From the NCBI GenBank assembly GCA_038146925.1, contig JAYQSP010000011.1, positions 806,001-870,000 of the forward strand: DNA of 64,000 nucleotides, in the 5' to 3' direction. The notes under the pieces were generated by a model. It had not been told where the DNA came from and made no database searches. It saw nothing but the letters and a program-made list of their open reading frames with translations. The stretch comes from UBA830 sp038146925 (GTDB lineage Bacteria; Pseudomonadota; Alphaproteobacteria; MPNO01; UBA830). Within the stretch, counting starts at the first letter, position 1. Each line of letters opens with the position of its first letter. The translations under genes were made by a program, and so were the position numbers. Positions 1-7,999 of the stretch are shown in pieces.

Positions 1-942
1 CAGGACGGTTTCCTCCCATATGTTGAAGACGGCACCGTCATTCTCGTTGGAGCGACAACCGAAAATCCATCGTTCGAACTGAACGGCGCCTTGTTGTCCC
101 GTTGTCAGGTTTTCGTTCTCAACCGGCTGGATCATGCCGCTCTCGAAACTCTCCTGGCGCGCGCCGAAGCCGAGACCGGTGAGACGCTGCCCCTGACCGA
201 TAATGCGCGCCACTCAGTCTGTGCAATGGCGGATGGAGACGGGCGGTATCTGCTGAATCTCGTCGAGGAGATTTTCGCCATTGGCGCGCTAGAACCGCTG
301 GATGTTAACGCTTTGACCGAGCGTATCCAGAAACGGGCGCCCCTCTACGACAAATCACAGGAAGCTCATTACAATTTGATCAGCGCTCTGCACAAATCAC
401 TGCGCGGATCGGATGTCGACGCCGCGCTCTACTGGTTTGCGCGCATGCTGGACGGTGGCGAGGATCCGCGGTACATCGCCCGACGGTTGACGCGTTTCTC
501 GGTTGAAGACATCGGCATGGCGGACCCGCATGCTCTTACTCAATCGATTGCCGCCTGGGAGGCGTATGAGCGGATTGGGTCGCCGGAAGGAGAACTGGCG
601 ATTGCACAATGCGTAATCTATCTGGCCACCGCACCGAAATCGAATGCCGTTTATTCAGCGTTCAAATCGTCGGCGAAATCCGCAAAGGAAGCGGGGTCGT
701 TGTCGCCGCCGAAACATATTCTGAACGCACCGACAGGTCTGATGAAGGATATTGGCTACGGCGATGGCTACCAGTATGACCATGCAACTGAAAAAGGTTT
801 CTCGGGGCAGAACTATTTTCCCGAAAACATGCCGCGCGAGGAATTTTACCAGCCGGTAGACCGAGGTTTTGAACGCGATATCGGCAAGCGGCTGGAATAC
901 TGGAAAAAATTGCGGGATCGGGTGCTGGGTGAAGGCGGTTAG
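1..942 (+). CDS. rarA: Replication-associated recombination protein A, 5'-truncated by the window edge
   Basis: The open frame runs from base 1 to the stop at 942 and gives 313 residues; the start lies upstream of the window. The first visible residues contain GATTENPSFELN followed by LLSR, the sensor-1 region and arginine finger of the clamp-loader-like AAA+ ATPases RarA/MgsA/WRNIP1. The remainder is the helical lid and the C-terminal oligomerisation region, ending with the family's typical stretch before KLRDRVLGEGG. The Walker A and B motifs must lie outside the window. Family members act at stalled replication forks and interact with SSB. crcB starts 7 bases after the stop, so the two may be co-transcribed. 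Identification is firm; the missing N-terminus is only an edge effect. Confidence 0.93.
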   Translation, partial: QDGFLPYVEDGTVILVGATTENPSFELNGALLSRCQVFVLNRLDHAALETLLARAEAETGETLPLTDNARHSVCAMADGDGRYLLNLVEEIFAIGALEPLDVNALTERIQKRAPLYDKSQEAHYNLISALHKSLRGSDVDAALYWFARMLDGGEDPRYIARRLTRFSVEDIGMADPHALTQSIAAWEAYERIGSPEGELAIAQCVIYLATAPKSNAVYSAFKSSAKSAKEAGSLSPPKHILNAPTGLMKDIGYGDGYQYDHATEKGFSGQNYFPENMPREEFYQPVDRGFERDIGKRLEYWKKLRDRVLGEGG

Positions 943-948
943 AGCAGC

Positions 949-1329
949 ATGAAAATGTTTTTGTTTGTAGCCTTGGGAGGCGCCGTTGGCGCGTCGGCCA
1001 GGTATGCAGTCGGTATGCTGACCCTGCAGTTCAGCAATGGGCAGTTTCCCTGGGGGACCTTCGCTGTAAATGTGGCTGGCTCATTTGTTCTCGGCGTTCT
1101 CGCGGCCTGTTTGGCATATACTTGGAGCCCATCGGCGGAATTCAGGGCTTTTCTGGTCGTCGGCGTGCTGGGAGGGTTCACCACGTTTTCGGCGTTCTCG
1201 CTCGATATTCTGTTATTGGCGGAAAGAAGCCGTTTCGACCTGTCTGCGCTCTATATGCTTGGTACGCTGATACTTTCGGTCGGCGGATTGTTCGCCGGTC
1301 TGCGCCTGACACGGGCGGTACTGACGTGA
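949..1329 (+). CDS. crcB: Fluoride ion channel CrcB/Fluc
   Basis: A 126-residue, four-helix membrane protein of the usual Fluc length. It shows the family signatures: GGAVGASARY at the N-terminus, GTFAVNVAGSF in the second helix (with the conserved Asn), and GVLGGFTTFSAFS in the third helix, which carries the Phe box and the Na+-binding break. Fluc channels work as antiparallel dimers in the inner membrane and export fluoride. The gap to rarA is only 6 bases, so there is no room for a fluoride riboswitch directly upstream and fluoride-specific control is unlikely here. The stop codon overlaps the GTG start of the pseudouridine synthase, suggesting translational coupling. Confidence 0.93.
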   Translation: MKMFLFVALGGAVGASARYAVGMLTLQFSNGQFPWGTFAVNVAGSFVLGVLAACLAYTWSPSAEFRAFLVVGVLGGFTTFSAFSLDILLLAERSRFDLSALYMLGTLILSVGGLFAGLRLTRAVLT

Positions 1330-2300
1330 GTGGCGTGCAGAACCGCGAAGTGGGGGCCGAAGATGCCGATATTCGGGTCGACCGGTGGTTTCGCCGCCAC
1401 TATCCCGAACTGAAGCATGGCCGTCTCGAGAAGTTGTTGCGGACAGGTCAGATACGGGTTGATGGCGGTCGGGTAAAGGCATCGACGCGCCTGGAAGCCG
1501 GTCAGGTACTGCGCATACCGCCGCTAGGTAGTGTATCCGGCGCAGATCAACCGCCGGAGTATCGGGACATTAATGACAGAGATCGAACCTGGATCAATTC
1601 TCTGATTCTGCATTCGGACGACGATGTGATTGCACTGAACAAGCCTTCCGGTATCGCCGTGCAGGGCGGGAGCGGGGTAGGGCGGCATATCGACGGGCTG
1701 CTTGCAGGGCTCGTTGCCAGGGGTGAGGAAAAACCCAAACTGGTCCATCGGCTGGACCGCGATACCAGCGGTGTCCTGCTTATTGCCCGGCGCGCGTCCG
1801 TTGCCGCGAAACTCGGCGATGCGTTTCGCGGTCGCGATGCCCGGAAATCCTACTGGGCCCTGGTTGCCGGGGTGCCGTCGCCCCGGCAGGGAACGATCGA
1901 CGATGCCCTCGTAAAGTCGGCGGGGAAAGACGGATACGAAAAAGTCGTGGCCGATGCGGCGATGGGAAAATCGGCGGTGACGGATTACGAGGTGATAGAT
2001 ACGGCCGGCCGTAAAGCTGCCTGGTTACTGTTGAAACCCCGCACCGGACGGACACACCAGCTTCGGGTGCATTGTGCCGGTATGAACACGCCCATATCGG
2101 GAGATCGAAAGTACGGAGGCGAACGGGCCATCCTCGAAGGGACACCCCATCCAGGAGTGCTTCATCTTCATGCGCGCGCGATCGCGCTTCCGCATCCCTC
2201 CGGCGGCGAGTTGAACGTGACGGCGCCGTTACCCGAACAACTGCGGGAGACCTGGCAATTTTTCGGCTTCGATGCGGATCGTAGAGAAGGTTACGAATGA
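1326..2300 (+). CDS. RluC/RluD-family rRNA/tRNA pseudouridine synthase
   Basis: I choose the GTG at 1326, which overlaps the crcB stop, giving 324 residues. The open frame continues upstream to 1122, but that part is a crcB shadow. An N-terminal S4 RNA-binding domain (around residues 15-80, with RLEKLLRTGQIRVDGG) precedes the catalytic domain, which carries the signature HRLDRDTSGVLLIAR with the nucleophilic Asp, and RTGRTHQLRVH further on. Such enzymes isomerise specific uridines in 23S rRNA, and RluC (positions 955/2504/2580 in E. coli) is the commonest alphaproteobacterial match. I cannot assign target positions by eye. The HAD phosphatase start overlaps its stop by 4 bases. Confidence 0.88.
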   Translation: MSGVQNREVGAEDADIRVDRWFRRHYPELKHGRLEKLLRTGQIRVDGGRVKASTRLEAGQVLRIPPLGSVSGADQPPEYRDINDRDRTWINSLILHSDDDVIALNKPSGIAVQGGSGVGRHIDGLLAGLVARGEEKPKLVHRLDRDTSGVLLIARRASVAAKLGDAFRGRDARKSYWALVAGVPSPRQGTIDDALVKSAGKDGYEKVVADAAMGKSAVTDYEVIDTAGRKAAWLLLKPRTGRTHQLRVHCAGMNTPISGDRKYGGERAILEGTPHPGVLHLHARAIALPHPSGGELNVTAPLPEQLRETWQFFGFDADRREGYE

Positions 2301-2986
2301 GCAGAAATATACGTCTTGCAGCTTTCGATCTTGATGGCACGCTGCTGAACAGTATTCCTTCGATTGTCATCGGCGTCCGCACCTGTTGGGACGCGCTTGG
2401 GTTCCCCGATGTCACGGACGATCAGATCCGCAATATCATCGGTCTGCCCTGGGAGGAGAGCGTTCAGACACTGATTCCCGGCGCCGGTGCCCGAGAAGTG
2501 TCGATGATCAACGAGTACCACGCTGAAATCGCCCGCGGCGAGCGGCCGCCGCCGGACAGACCGGCGGAGGAGATATTCGCCGGCGCAACGGAAACGCTGG
2601 ACCGGTTCGAAGAAGACGGCTACGTACTGGCCATCGTCACCAGCCGGTCCAACCGGCGATTTTACGACCTGCTGGACAAAGCGGGCCTGTCAGGGCGCTT
2701 TGCGACGGTAAAGACGGCCGATCTCGGGCCGGGAAAGCCCGATCCGTTTCTGCTGAACGAAGCCATGGCGGATGTTGGGGCCGCGCCGGAAGACACGGTG
2801 ATGATCGGAGATACGACCTACGACATCATGACCGGCCGAAACGCCGGAACCGGAGCAATTGGTGTGACGTGGGGCGTGCATCCCGATCATAAGCTGGCGG
2901 AGGCTGGCGCGCATCATGTCGTCGACGATTTCGACGATCTGCACGATCATGCGAACCGATTGACCCTGGGACGACGGGCGCCGTGA
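2297..2986 (+). CDS. HAD-superfamily hydrolase, phosphoglycolate phosphatase-like
   Basis: This 229-residue protein has the HAD motif I sequence FDLDGTLLNS (Asp11 nucleophile, Asp13 acid/base), motif II near ATVTSRSN-like residues (here IVTSRSNRRF), a conserved Lys in PGKPDPF, and motif III/IV IGDTTYDIMTGRNAG. The helical cap between motifs I and II is the C1 type of the Gph/PpaX group. Substrate cannot be read from sequence; candidates are 2-phosphoglycolate or another small phosphate ester. It is tightly packed between the pseudouridine synthase and ATP12, with ATGA-type overlaps at both ends, so it is probably translated from the same operon message. Confidence 0.85.
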   Translation: MSRNIRLAAFDLDGTLLNSIPSIVIGVRTCWDALGFPDVTDDQIRNIIGLPWEESVQTLIPGAGAREVSMINEYHAEIARGERPPPDRPAEEIFAGATETLDRFEEDGYVLAIVTSRSNRRFYDLLDKAGLSGRFATVKTADLGPGKPDPFLLNEAMADVGAAPEDTVMIGDTTYDIMTGRNAGTGAIGVTWGVHPDHKLAEAGAHHVVDDFDDLHDHANRLTLGRRAP

Positions 2987-3684
2987 AAAAGTTCTACAAA
3001 GTCGTCGCTGTTCGCCAGAGAGACGGCGCTTTTTCGGTGTGTCTCGACGAGCGGCCCGTCAGAACGCCGGCTAAAAATCTGCTCCTGTTGCCGAACGCGG
3101 CACTGGCGGAAGCCATCGCCGATGAATGGCGGACCGATGCGGACGAAATCGATCCGACCGCCATGATCCTGACCCGAATGGCGAACAGCGCGCTCGACCG
3201 CGTTTCGCAGCGAAGGGATACGGTGATTGACGAGATCGCCGGCTTCGCGGAAACCGATCTGGTCTGTTATCGGGCTGCCCATCCAGAGGCGTTGAGAGAA
3301 CAGCAGGAGCGACACTGGGAGCCCTTGCTGGTCTGGCTGCGTCAGTCCAAAGATATCGATCTGACATCGACGGAGAGCATCTTGCCCCTGGACCAGGCAC
3401 CGGACAATCTGGATGCGCTCCGCAACGTGGTCGCGTCGTTCGACGATTTCGGCCTGTCCGCGCTCCATACGATTACATCGGCCTGCGGCTCGGTAGTTCT
3501 GGGCCTTTCTACCGCGTATGGCAGAATCGACGGAATAACGGCATGGGAGCTGTCTTTGATAGAAGAAACCTATCAGATCAGCGAATGGGGAGAGGATCCG
3601 GAAGCCACCAAGCGCCGGGAGAAACTGCGGACGGACATTACGGCTGCGGCAAAATTTCTAGATCTGGTGCGTGCGGTCGCATGA
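2983..3684 (+). CDS. ATP12 family F1-ATPase assembly chaperone
   Basis: A 233-residue protein starting at a GTG that overlaps the preceding stop. It matches the ATP12 family: the N-terminal MKKFYKVVAV and the segment LDERPVRTPAKNLL, then AIADEWRTDADEIDPT, and the conserved C-terminal helical part with LIEETYQISEWGEDPEA. In mitochondria Atp12 binds the alpha subunit of F1 before assembly; alphaproteobacterial homologues are assumed to do the same, and the family is largely limited to this class and mitochondria. The gene lies in a chain HAD-ATP12-acylphosphatase with 4-base overlaps. The family call is strong; the precise bacterial role is inferred. Confidence 0.9.
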   Translation: MKKFYKVVAVRQRDGAFSVCLDERPVRTPAKNLLLLPNAALAEAIADEWRTDADEIDPTAMILTRMANSALDRVSQRRDTVIDEIAGFAETDLVCYRAAHPEALREQQERHWEPLLVWLRQSKDIDLTSTESILPLDQAPDNLDALRNVVASFDDFGLSALHTITSACGSVVLGLSTAYGRIDGITAWELSLIEETYQISEWGEDPEATKRREKLRTDITAAAKFLDLVRAVA

Positions 3685-3953
3685 AATCCGTTCGCGTTCG
3701 GATCACGGGCCGCGTGCAGGGGGTCTGGTACCGGGCCTGGACCGCGGAACAGGCAAAAAAGCGGAAATTGTCGGGCTGGGTCCGCAATCGCACGGACGGA
3801 AGCGTCGAGGCGGTGTTTTCCGGCTGCGATGCCGATGTCGCCTCCATGTTAACCGCGTGCGAGGCCGGTCCGCCGCTCGCCAGGGTCGAGGCCGTGTTCC
3901 GCGAGGACTGCGAGCCGCCTGAAGCGGGATTCAGGACCCTTCCGACCGAATAG
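3681..3953 (+). CDS. Acylphosphatase
   Basis: The ATG at 3681 overlaps the ATP12 stop (ATGA) and gives 90 residues, the normal acylphosphatase size. The signature VRITGRVQGVWYRAWT carries the phosphate-binding loop with the catalytic Arg, and GWVRNRTDGSVEAVFSG carries the conserved Asn. The enzyme hydrolyses carboxyl-phosphate bonds such as acetyl phosphate or 1,3-bisphosphoglycerate in the cytosol. Its last 23 bases overlap the 3' end of lipB on the other strand, a convergent tail-to-tail overlap. A longer frame opening at 3543 is rejected because the family begins exactly at the chosen Met. Confidence 0.92.
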   Translation: MKSVRVRITGRVQGVWYRAWTAEQAKKRKLSGWVRNRTDGSVEAVFSGCDADVASMLTACEAGPPLARVEAVFREDCEPPEAGFRTLPTE

Positions 3954-4611
3954 CGGTTTCCCGACGGAAAACGGTTTCGAAGGACGACCGAAGAGCATTG
4001 TCCAGGTCCGCCATTGATGCGGATACGCCAAGGTCTTCAAGCGACGTCACACCGAATTCCGATATGCCGCAGGGGACGATCCCTTCATAGTGATTGAGAC
4101 TGGGTTCCAGGTTTATTGAAATGCCGTGAAAGCTCACCCAGCGCCTGACTCGCACCCCTATGGCGGCGATTTTGTCTTCCCGCACAATCGTATCGCCGTC
4201 CGTGCTGCGGTCCACCCAAATACCGACCCGGCCGCTGCGGCGTTCCCCCGTTACGTCGAAGTGCTTCAGGGTTGCGATGATCCATTCTTCGAGATCCCGG
4301 ACGTATCGGCGGATATCGCGGCCCCGGCGATCCAGATCGATCATCGCGTAGCACACGCGCTGTCCCGGTCCGTGATAGGTGTATTCGCCGCCCCGGCCCG
4401 CCGTGAAGACCGGAAACCGATTGCCGTCGAGAAGATCGTCCGGGCGCGCACTCGTGCCTGCCGTGTAGAGGGGCGGGTGTTCGACCAGCCAGATCTGTTC
4501 CGGACCGCCGGCGATTATGTCGGCGACACGGCGTTCCATTGTCGCCAGGGCGTCCGGATATTCGGTCAGACCCTGCGACACGCGCCATTCAACTGGGGAC
4601 TCGGAATTCAT
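3931..4611 (-). CDS. lipB: Octanoyl-[acyl-carrier-protein]:protein N-octanoyltransferase
   Basis: The 226-residue product has the LipB landmarks: RGGEYTYHGPGQRVCY near residues 93-108, the region KIAAIGVRVRRWVSFHG with the conserved Lys, and NHYEGIVPCGISEFGVTSL containing the active-site Cys. LipB transfers octanoate from acyl-ACP to lipoyl domains of 2-oxoacid dehydrogenases and the glycine cleavage system, upstream of LipA. The gene is monocistronic here and is convergent with acylphosphatase. Its start at 4611 is followed upstream, divergently, by the tRNA-Leu gene, leaving about 85 bases for promoters. Confidence 0.95.
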   Translation of the reverse strand: MNSESPVEWRVSQGLTEYPDALATMERRVADIIAGGPEQIWLVEHPPLYTAGTSARPDDLLDGNRFPVFTAGRGGEYTYHGPGQRVCYAMIDLDRRGRDIRRYVRDLEEWIIATLKHFDVTGERRSGRVGIWVDRSTDGDTIVREDKIAAIGVRVRRWVSFHGISINLEPSLNHYEGIVPCGISEFGVTSLEDLGVSASMADLDNALRSSFETVFRRETAIRSEGS

Positions 4612-4698
4612 GAAAGCTCCGCTCTTGCGGTCGATACGTCAATTTGGTATGTCACACGGCCTTGAAAAATCAAGAAAAACGGAGATTCTGATCGAAGA

Positions 4699-4785
4699 GC
4701 GGTCGTGGCGGAATTGGTAGACGCGCAGCGTTGAGGTCGCTGTGGGAGAGATCCCGTGGAAGTTCGAGTCTTCTCGACCGCACCA
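4699..4785 (+). tRNA. tRNA-Leu(GAG)
   Basis: Acceptor arms GCGGTCG (4699-4705) and CGACCGC (4775-4781) pair perfectly, followed by discriminator A and an encoded CCA (4783-4785). The anticodon stem CAGCG/CGCTG encloses the loop TTGAGGT, giving anticodon GAG. A long variable arm with GGGA/TCCC marks it as a class II tRNA, as expected for leucine, and the T arm contains TTCGAGT. Total length is 87 bases. A clear intrinsic terminator begins 8 bases downstream, so the tRNA is transcribed as a single-gene unit. Confidence 0.97.
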
Positions 4786-4792
4786 GATTGAT

Positions 4793-4828
4793 CCAGGCCC
4801 GCCGTTTGAGCGGGCCTGGTATTTTTTT
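4793..4828 (+). terminator. Intrinsic terminator of tRNA-Leu
   Basis: A perfect 10-base-pair stem, CCAGGCCCGC (4793-4802) with GCGGGCCTGG (4810-4819), closes a seven-base loop and is followed by seven consecutive T residues. It ends the tRNA-Leu transcript and insulates mgtE, whose ATG lies 45 bases further on. Confidence 0.93.
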
Positions 4829-4873
4829 GTCATATTGGCCCCGTATCATGGCCGATTACCGGAAGCGAGCCAT

Positions 4874-6277
4874 ATGGTCGAACCTGCCGCAGAAACGGAA
4901 ACTGTCGAAGAGGTATCGCCTGTTCAGGCGGAGGATCTGCTTGGGCTGAATCCGGAAGTGGTGAAGGACGCGATCGTCGCACTCGATTCAGACGACGGCG
5001 TGGCGATCCGGAAAATAGTTTCGCCGTTGCACCCTGCAGAAGTGGCCGACCTTATCGAGATGTTGCACGGTCCGATACGGACCCAACTGGTCGAACTACT
5101 GCGACCCACCTTCGATCCCGTCATACTCACCGAGCTGGATGAAACGATCCGGGACGAGGTTGCCGAACAACTCGGTACCGAGACCATAGCGAAGGCCATC
5201 GCGGCACTTGATTCGGACGATGCCCTGAACCTGATTTCAACGCTGGAAGACACCAAACAGCGGCGTGTGCTGCATGCGATCTCATATGCGTTGCGGTCGA
5301 TGCTCGAAGAAGGGCTGGCCTTTCCCGAGGAGAGCGCCGGCCGGCTTATGCAGCGCGAGTTCGTCGCCGTGCCGTCGTTCTGGAACGTCGGCGAGGTGAT
5401 CGATTTTCTGCGCGAAAGCGACGATCTGCCGGATGACTTCTATGATGTTTTCGTAGTCGATCCGCGTCACCGGCTGATCGGCTACGTGGCCTTAAGTCAT
5501 ATTCTCCGGACGAAACGGCCTGTCGCCATTCGAGACATCATGCTGGCCGAGTTCGTCTCCGTGCCGGTCAATATGGACCAGGAAGAGGTCGCCTATGTGT
5601 TCGCGCAGCAGGATCTGACCTCTGCACCTGTCGTCGACGATTCAGAACGGCTGATTGGCGTGATCACGATTGACGATATCGTCGACGTCATCCATCAGGA
5701 AGCCGAAGAGGACATCATGCGACTGGGTGGCGTTCAGGAAGACGATCTGTACGCGGCTGTCCTTGATACCGGCAAGTCCCGTTTCGCCTGGCTGTTCGTC
5801 AATCTTCTGACCGCGATCATGGCGTCGCTGGTGATCGGATTGTTTCAGGGCACGATCGAGCAGGTCGTGATGCTGGCGGTATTAATGCCTATCGCCGCCT
5901 CCATGGGCGGCAATGCGGGCACGCAGACCCTGACCGTGGCGGTACGGGCCATCGCAATGAAAGAGCTGACGCCGGCCAATGCGTTACGGGTTCTGTCCAA
6001 GGAGGTGCTAGTCGGAACCTTTAATGGGCTGATTTTCGCTGTGATAATCGGGGTAATCGCATGGATTTGGTCCGGAAGCGCCGGTATCGGTGCCGTCATG
6101 GGCATCGCGATGGTGATAACGCTGATAATTGCCGGTCTGGCGGGCGCCGCGATTCCGTTCGGGCTCTCCCGTACGCGTTTCGACCCCGCAATAGCCTCCG
6201 GCGTATTTCTGACCACGGTTACGGATGTGGTCGCGTTTCTTGCGTTTCTCGGGCTTGGGGCGTGGTTGCTGATCTAG
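4874..6277 (+). CDS. mgtE: Magnesium transporter MgtE
   Basis: I start at ATG 4874 (467 residues); the same frame is open back to 4742 but only through the tRNA gene and terminator. Domain order is MgtE_N superhelix (about residues 30-135, with the DSDD repeats that bind Mg2+), two CBS domains (about 140-265), a plug helix, and a five-helix pore domain near residues 290-467. The pore domain has the family motif PIAASMGGNAGTQTLTV and the second-half sequence TTVTDVVAFLAFLG with the Mg2+-binding Asp. MgtE is a homodimeric Mg2+ channel gated by cytosolic Mg2+. The 45 bases between the tRNA terminator and the start are too short for an M-box riboswitch, so control probably occurs at the protein level. 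Confidence 0.94.
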   Translation: MVEPAAETETVEEVSPVQAEDLLGLNPEVVKDAIVALDSDDGVAIRKIVSPLHPAEVADLIEMLHGPIRTQLVELLRPTFDPVILTELDETIRDEVAEQLGTETIAKAIAALDSDDALNLISTLEDTKQRRVLHAISYALRSMLEEGLAFPEESAGRLMQREFVAVPSFWNVGEVIDFLRESDDLPDDFYDVFVVDPRHRLIGYVALSHILRTKRPVAIRDIMLAEFVSVPVNMDQEEVAYVFAQQDLTSAPVVDDSERLIGVITIDDIVDVIHQEAEEDIMRLGGVQEDDLYAAVLDTGKSRFAWLFVNLLTAIMASLVIGLFQGTIEQVVMLAVLMPIAASMGGNAGTQTLTVAVRAIAMKELTPANALRVLSKEVLVGTFNGLIFAVIIGVIAWIWSGSAGIGAVMGIAMVITLIIAGLAGAAIPFGLSRTRFDPAIASGVFLTTVTDVVAFLAFLGLGAWLLI

Positions 6278-6387
6278 GCCAATGGGAGTGTTCAGCGGTC
6301 ATTTAAGACGCTCTTAACGCTATCAGCTTAAACTCCCGTGTGTTTTTTAGCGCTTTCTTTGAATTTTAGGGGCCGAAACGGACGGGT

Positions 6388-6945
6388 ATGGGCGGTTCAT
6401 TCCTCGATTTGTCGCAGCAAAGCGTGATGATTGTCGATGACAACCGGCATATGCGGGCACTTTTATGCTCGATTTTCCGTGCTCTTAAAATCAAAAACCT
6501 GAAAGAAGTGGGGGACGGTGAAACCGCCTTGCTGGAGATCGAGGCGTTCGAGCCGACGCTGGTCGTGACCGACTGGCATATGGAACCCATGGACGGAATC
6601 AGTCTCGTAAAGAATATCCGACATTCTGCATCTTCGTCCGTGAAGTACGTTCCCATCATCATGCTGACCGGACATTCCGATCTCCATCGGGTTCAGGAAG
6701 CGCGCGACAGTGGGGTCCACGAATTCATGGCCAAACCAGTTGCCGCTAAAGATCTGTTGAAACGGCTTGAAGCCATTGTCGGACATCCACGCCCCTTTAT
6801 CGAGAACGATAGCTATTTCGGTCCCGACCGCCGCCGTAAAAACCAGGGACCGCCACCCGGCAGTTCGGAGCGCCGCGATGCCGGAGGCACAGCATCGGTC
6901 GCGTCTGATGATACGCTGTCCCCCGAACAGGCTCTGGCGAGTTAG
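6388..6945 (+). CDS. CheY-like response regulator with disordered C-terminal tail
   Basis: The receiver domain fills residues 11-130. VMIVDDNRHM supplies the acidic pair Asp17/Asp18, TDWHMEPMDG carries the phospho-acceptor Asp62, MLTGHS the switch Thr94 and FMAKPV the conserved Lys116. No DNA-binding output follows; residues 135-185 are polar and probably disordered, with GPDRRRKNQGPPPG. This points to signalling by protein-protein contact. The next gene begins 11 bases downstream with a good GGAG site, and the pair probably forms one operon. A sensor kinase is not in the window. The 110-base gap upstream holds no recognisable site. Confidence 0.88.
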   Translation: MGGSFLDLSQQSVMIVDDNRHMRALLCSIFRALKIKNLKEVGDGETALLEIEAFEPTLVVTDWHMEPMDGISLVKNIRHSASSSVKYVPIIMLTGHSDLHRVQEARDSGVHEFMAKPVAAKDLLKRLEAIVGHPRPFIENDSYFGPDRRRKNQGPPPGSSERRDAGGTASVASDDTLSPEQALAS

Positions 6946-6956
6946 GAGCCGTCATA

Positions 6957-7439
6957 ATGAGCAACCCAGCCCAGGCGGAAACCGTCATGCCGCCCAATCC
7001 ACTGGAAAAAGCCAAAAACGGCAACGGACCTGTGAGCATCGATCCGTCGGTTCTGAAACGCGCCGAGGAATCGGTCGAGAAACTGTCTGAGGACTATTCC
7101 AGCTTTGCGCAGGCCGATGTAGACGGGATCAAAACGGCGATCGCCCGAGCCGAATCCAAACCGGAAGAACGCATGGAGGCGATTGCGGAAATCTATACCC
7201 GTGCTCTGGACCTCAAAGGGCAGGTCGGCGGGTTCGGTTATAATCTGATCACGTCGATCGGGGATCTGCTGACCAAGTTCCTCGAAGGAAAAGAAGATTT
7301 GAGCCCGCGCGAATTCGAGATCGTGTACGCCCATGTCGATGCAATGCAGGCCGTGCTGCGGGCGGAGATGAAGGGTGGCGGCGACAAAATCGGGGTCCAG
7401 ATTGTGGATGGTCTCTCCCAACTGGTGCTGAAGGGATAG
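6957..7439 (+). CDS. Uncharacterised helical protein paired with a response regulator
   Basis: The 160-residue product is soluble, charged and predicted helical from its heptad-like spacing. The N-terminal 30 residues are low in structure; the rest contains SVEKLSEDYSSFAQADVD and a central YTRALDLKGQVGGFGYN segment. The central DLKGQVGGFGYNLIT recalls the DLKGxGGxFGY-type consensus of some Hpt-like domains, but the expected phospho-accepting His of an Hpt domain is absent at that place; the only histidine, in YAHVDAMQ, is further on. The gene lies 11 bases after the response regulator. I infer a partner or output protein for that regulator. Family membership is not recognised with certainty. 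Confidence 0.6.
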   Translation: MSNPAQAETVMPPNPLEKAKNGNGPVSIDPSVLKRAEESVEKLSEDYSSFAQADVDGIKTAIARAESKPEERMEAIAEIYTRALDLKGQVGGFGYNLITSIGDLLTKFLEGKEDLSPREFEIVYAHVDAMQAVLRAEMKGGGDKIGVQIVDGLSQLVLKG

Positions 7440-7509
7440 TTTCCACTTTTCCACAAGTTTCACATGATCGCGACGTGAACCCGTAGAAAGCGCGGTCTAT
7501 GATCGGGAC

Positions 7510-7944
7510 ATGACCGTTAACCTGATCAAACTCGCTGTCGGGATAGATAGTTTTTCTCACCTGCAGCAGCGCCAGGCGGCTCGACTTTCGGAGGCAGCCG
7601 GATCCAGCGAGCCGAGACTGCGCCATCTGACGCGATCGACCCCGCGGCGGGCCGACGAAATTCTGGACGGCGGATCCATCTATTGGGTGATCAAACGCTC
7701 TATTCGCGCCCGCCAGCGCATCGTCGATATCGACAAGACCGTCAATCACAAGGGGATGCCCCGCTGCGCTCTGATACTCGATCCCGAACTTGTGCCGGTC
7801 CGGGCACGACCCTGCCGGCCCTTTCAGGGGTGGCGGTATCTGGAACAGAAAGACGCGCCTGTCGATGCGCTCGGGTTTCAGGACGATGCGGACGCCTTGC
7901 CGGCAGAGATGGCTGAGGAGTTGCGGGAACTCGGTCTGCTTTAG
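7510..7944 (+). CDS. DUF1489 family protein
   Basis: A 144-residue cytosolic protein that matches the alphaproteobacterial DUF1489 family: it begins MTVNLIKLAVGIDS and contains GGSIYWVIKRSIRARQRIVDI and the tail ALILDPELVPVRARPCRPFQGWRYL in pieces typical of the family. Length is normal for the family. Function is not known. The gene stands alone, 70 bases after the previous gene and convergent with the ferredoxin reductase, with a 55-base gap that holds no obvious terminator. Confidence 0.85.
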   Translation: MTVNLIKLAVGIDSFSHLQQRQAARLSEAAGSSEPRLRHLTRSTPRRADEILDGGSIYWVIKRSIRARQRIVDIDKTVNHKGMPRCALILDPELVPVRARPCRPFQGWRYLEQKDAPVDALGFQDDADALPAEMAEELRELGLL

Positions 7945-7999
7945 CGCGTTATCATGTCGGGACGTTTCGGTTCCACAATCACGGATTCCGGTCCGTCGA

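Noticed and set aside
943..948. Fluoride riboswitch before crcB
   Set aside because: The gap between rarA and crcB is 6 bases, too short for a riboswitch, and none is seen inside rarA by eye.
4829..4873. M-box magnesium riboswitch before mgtE
   Set aside because: Only 45 bases separate the tRNA terminator from the mgtE start; an M-box needs about 150 or more.
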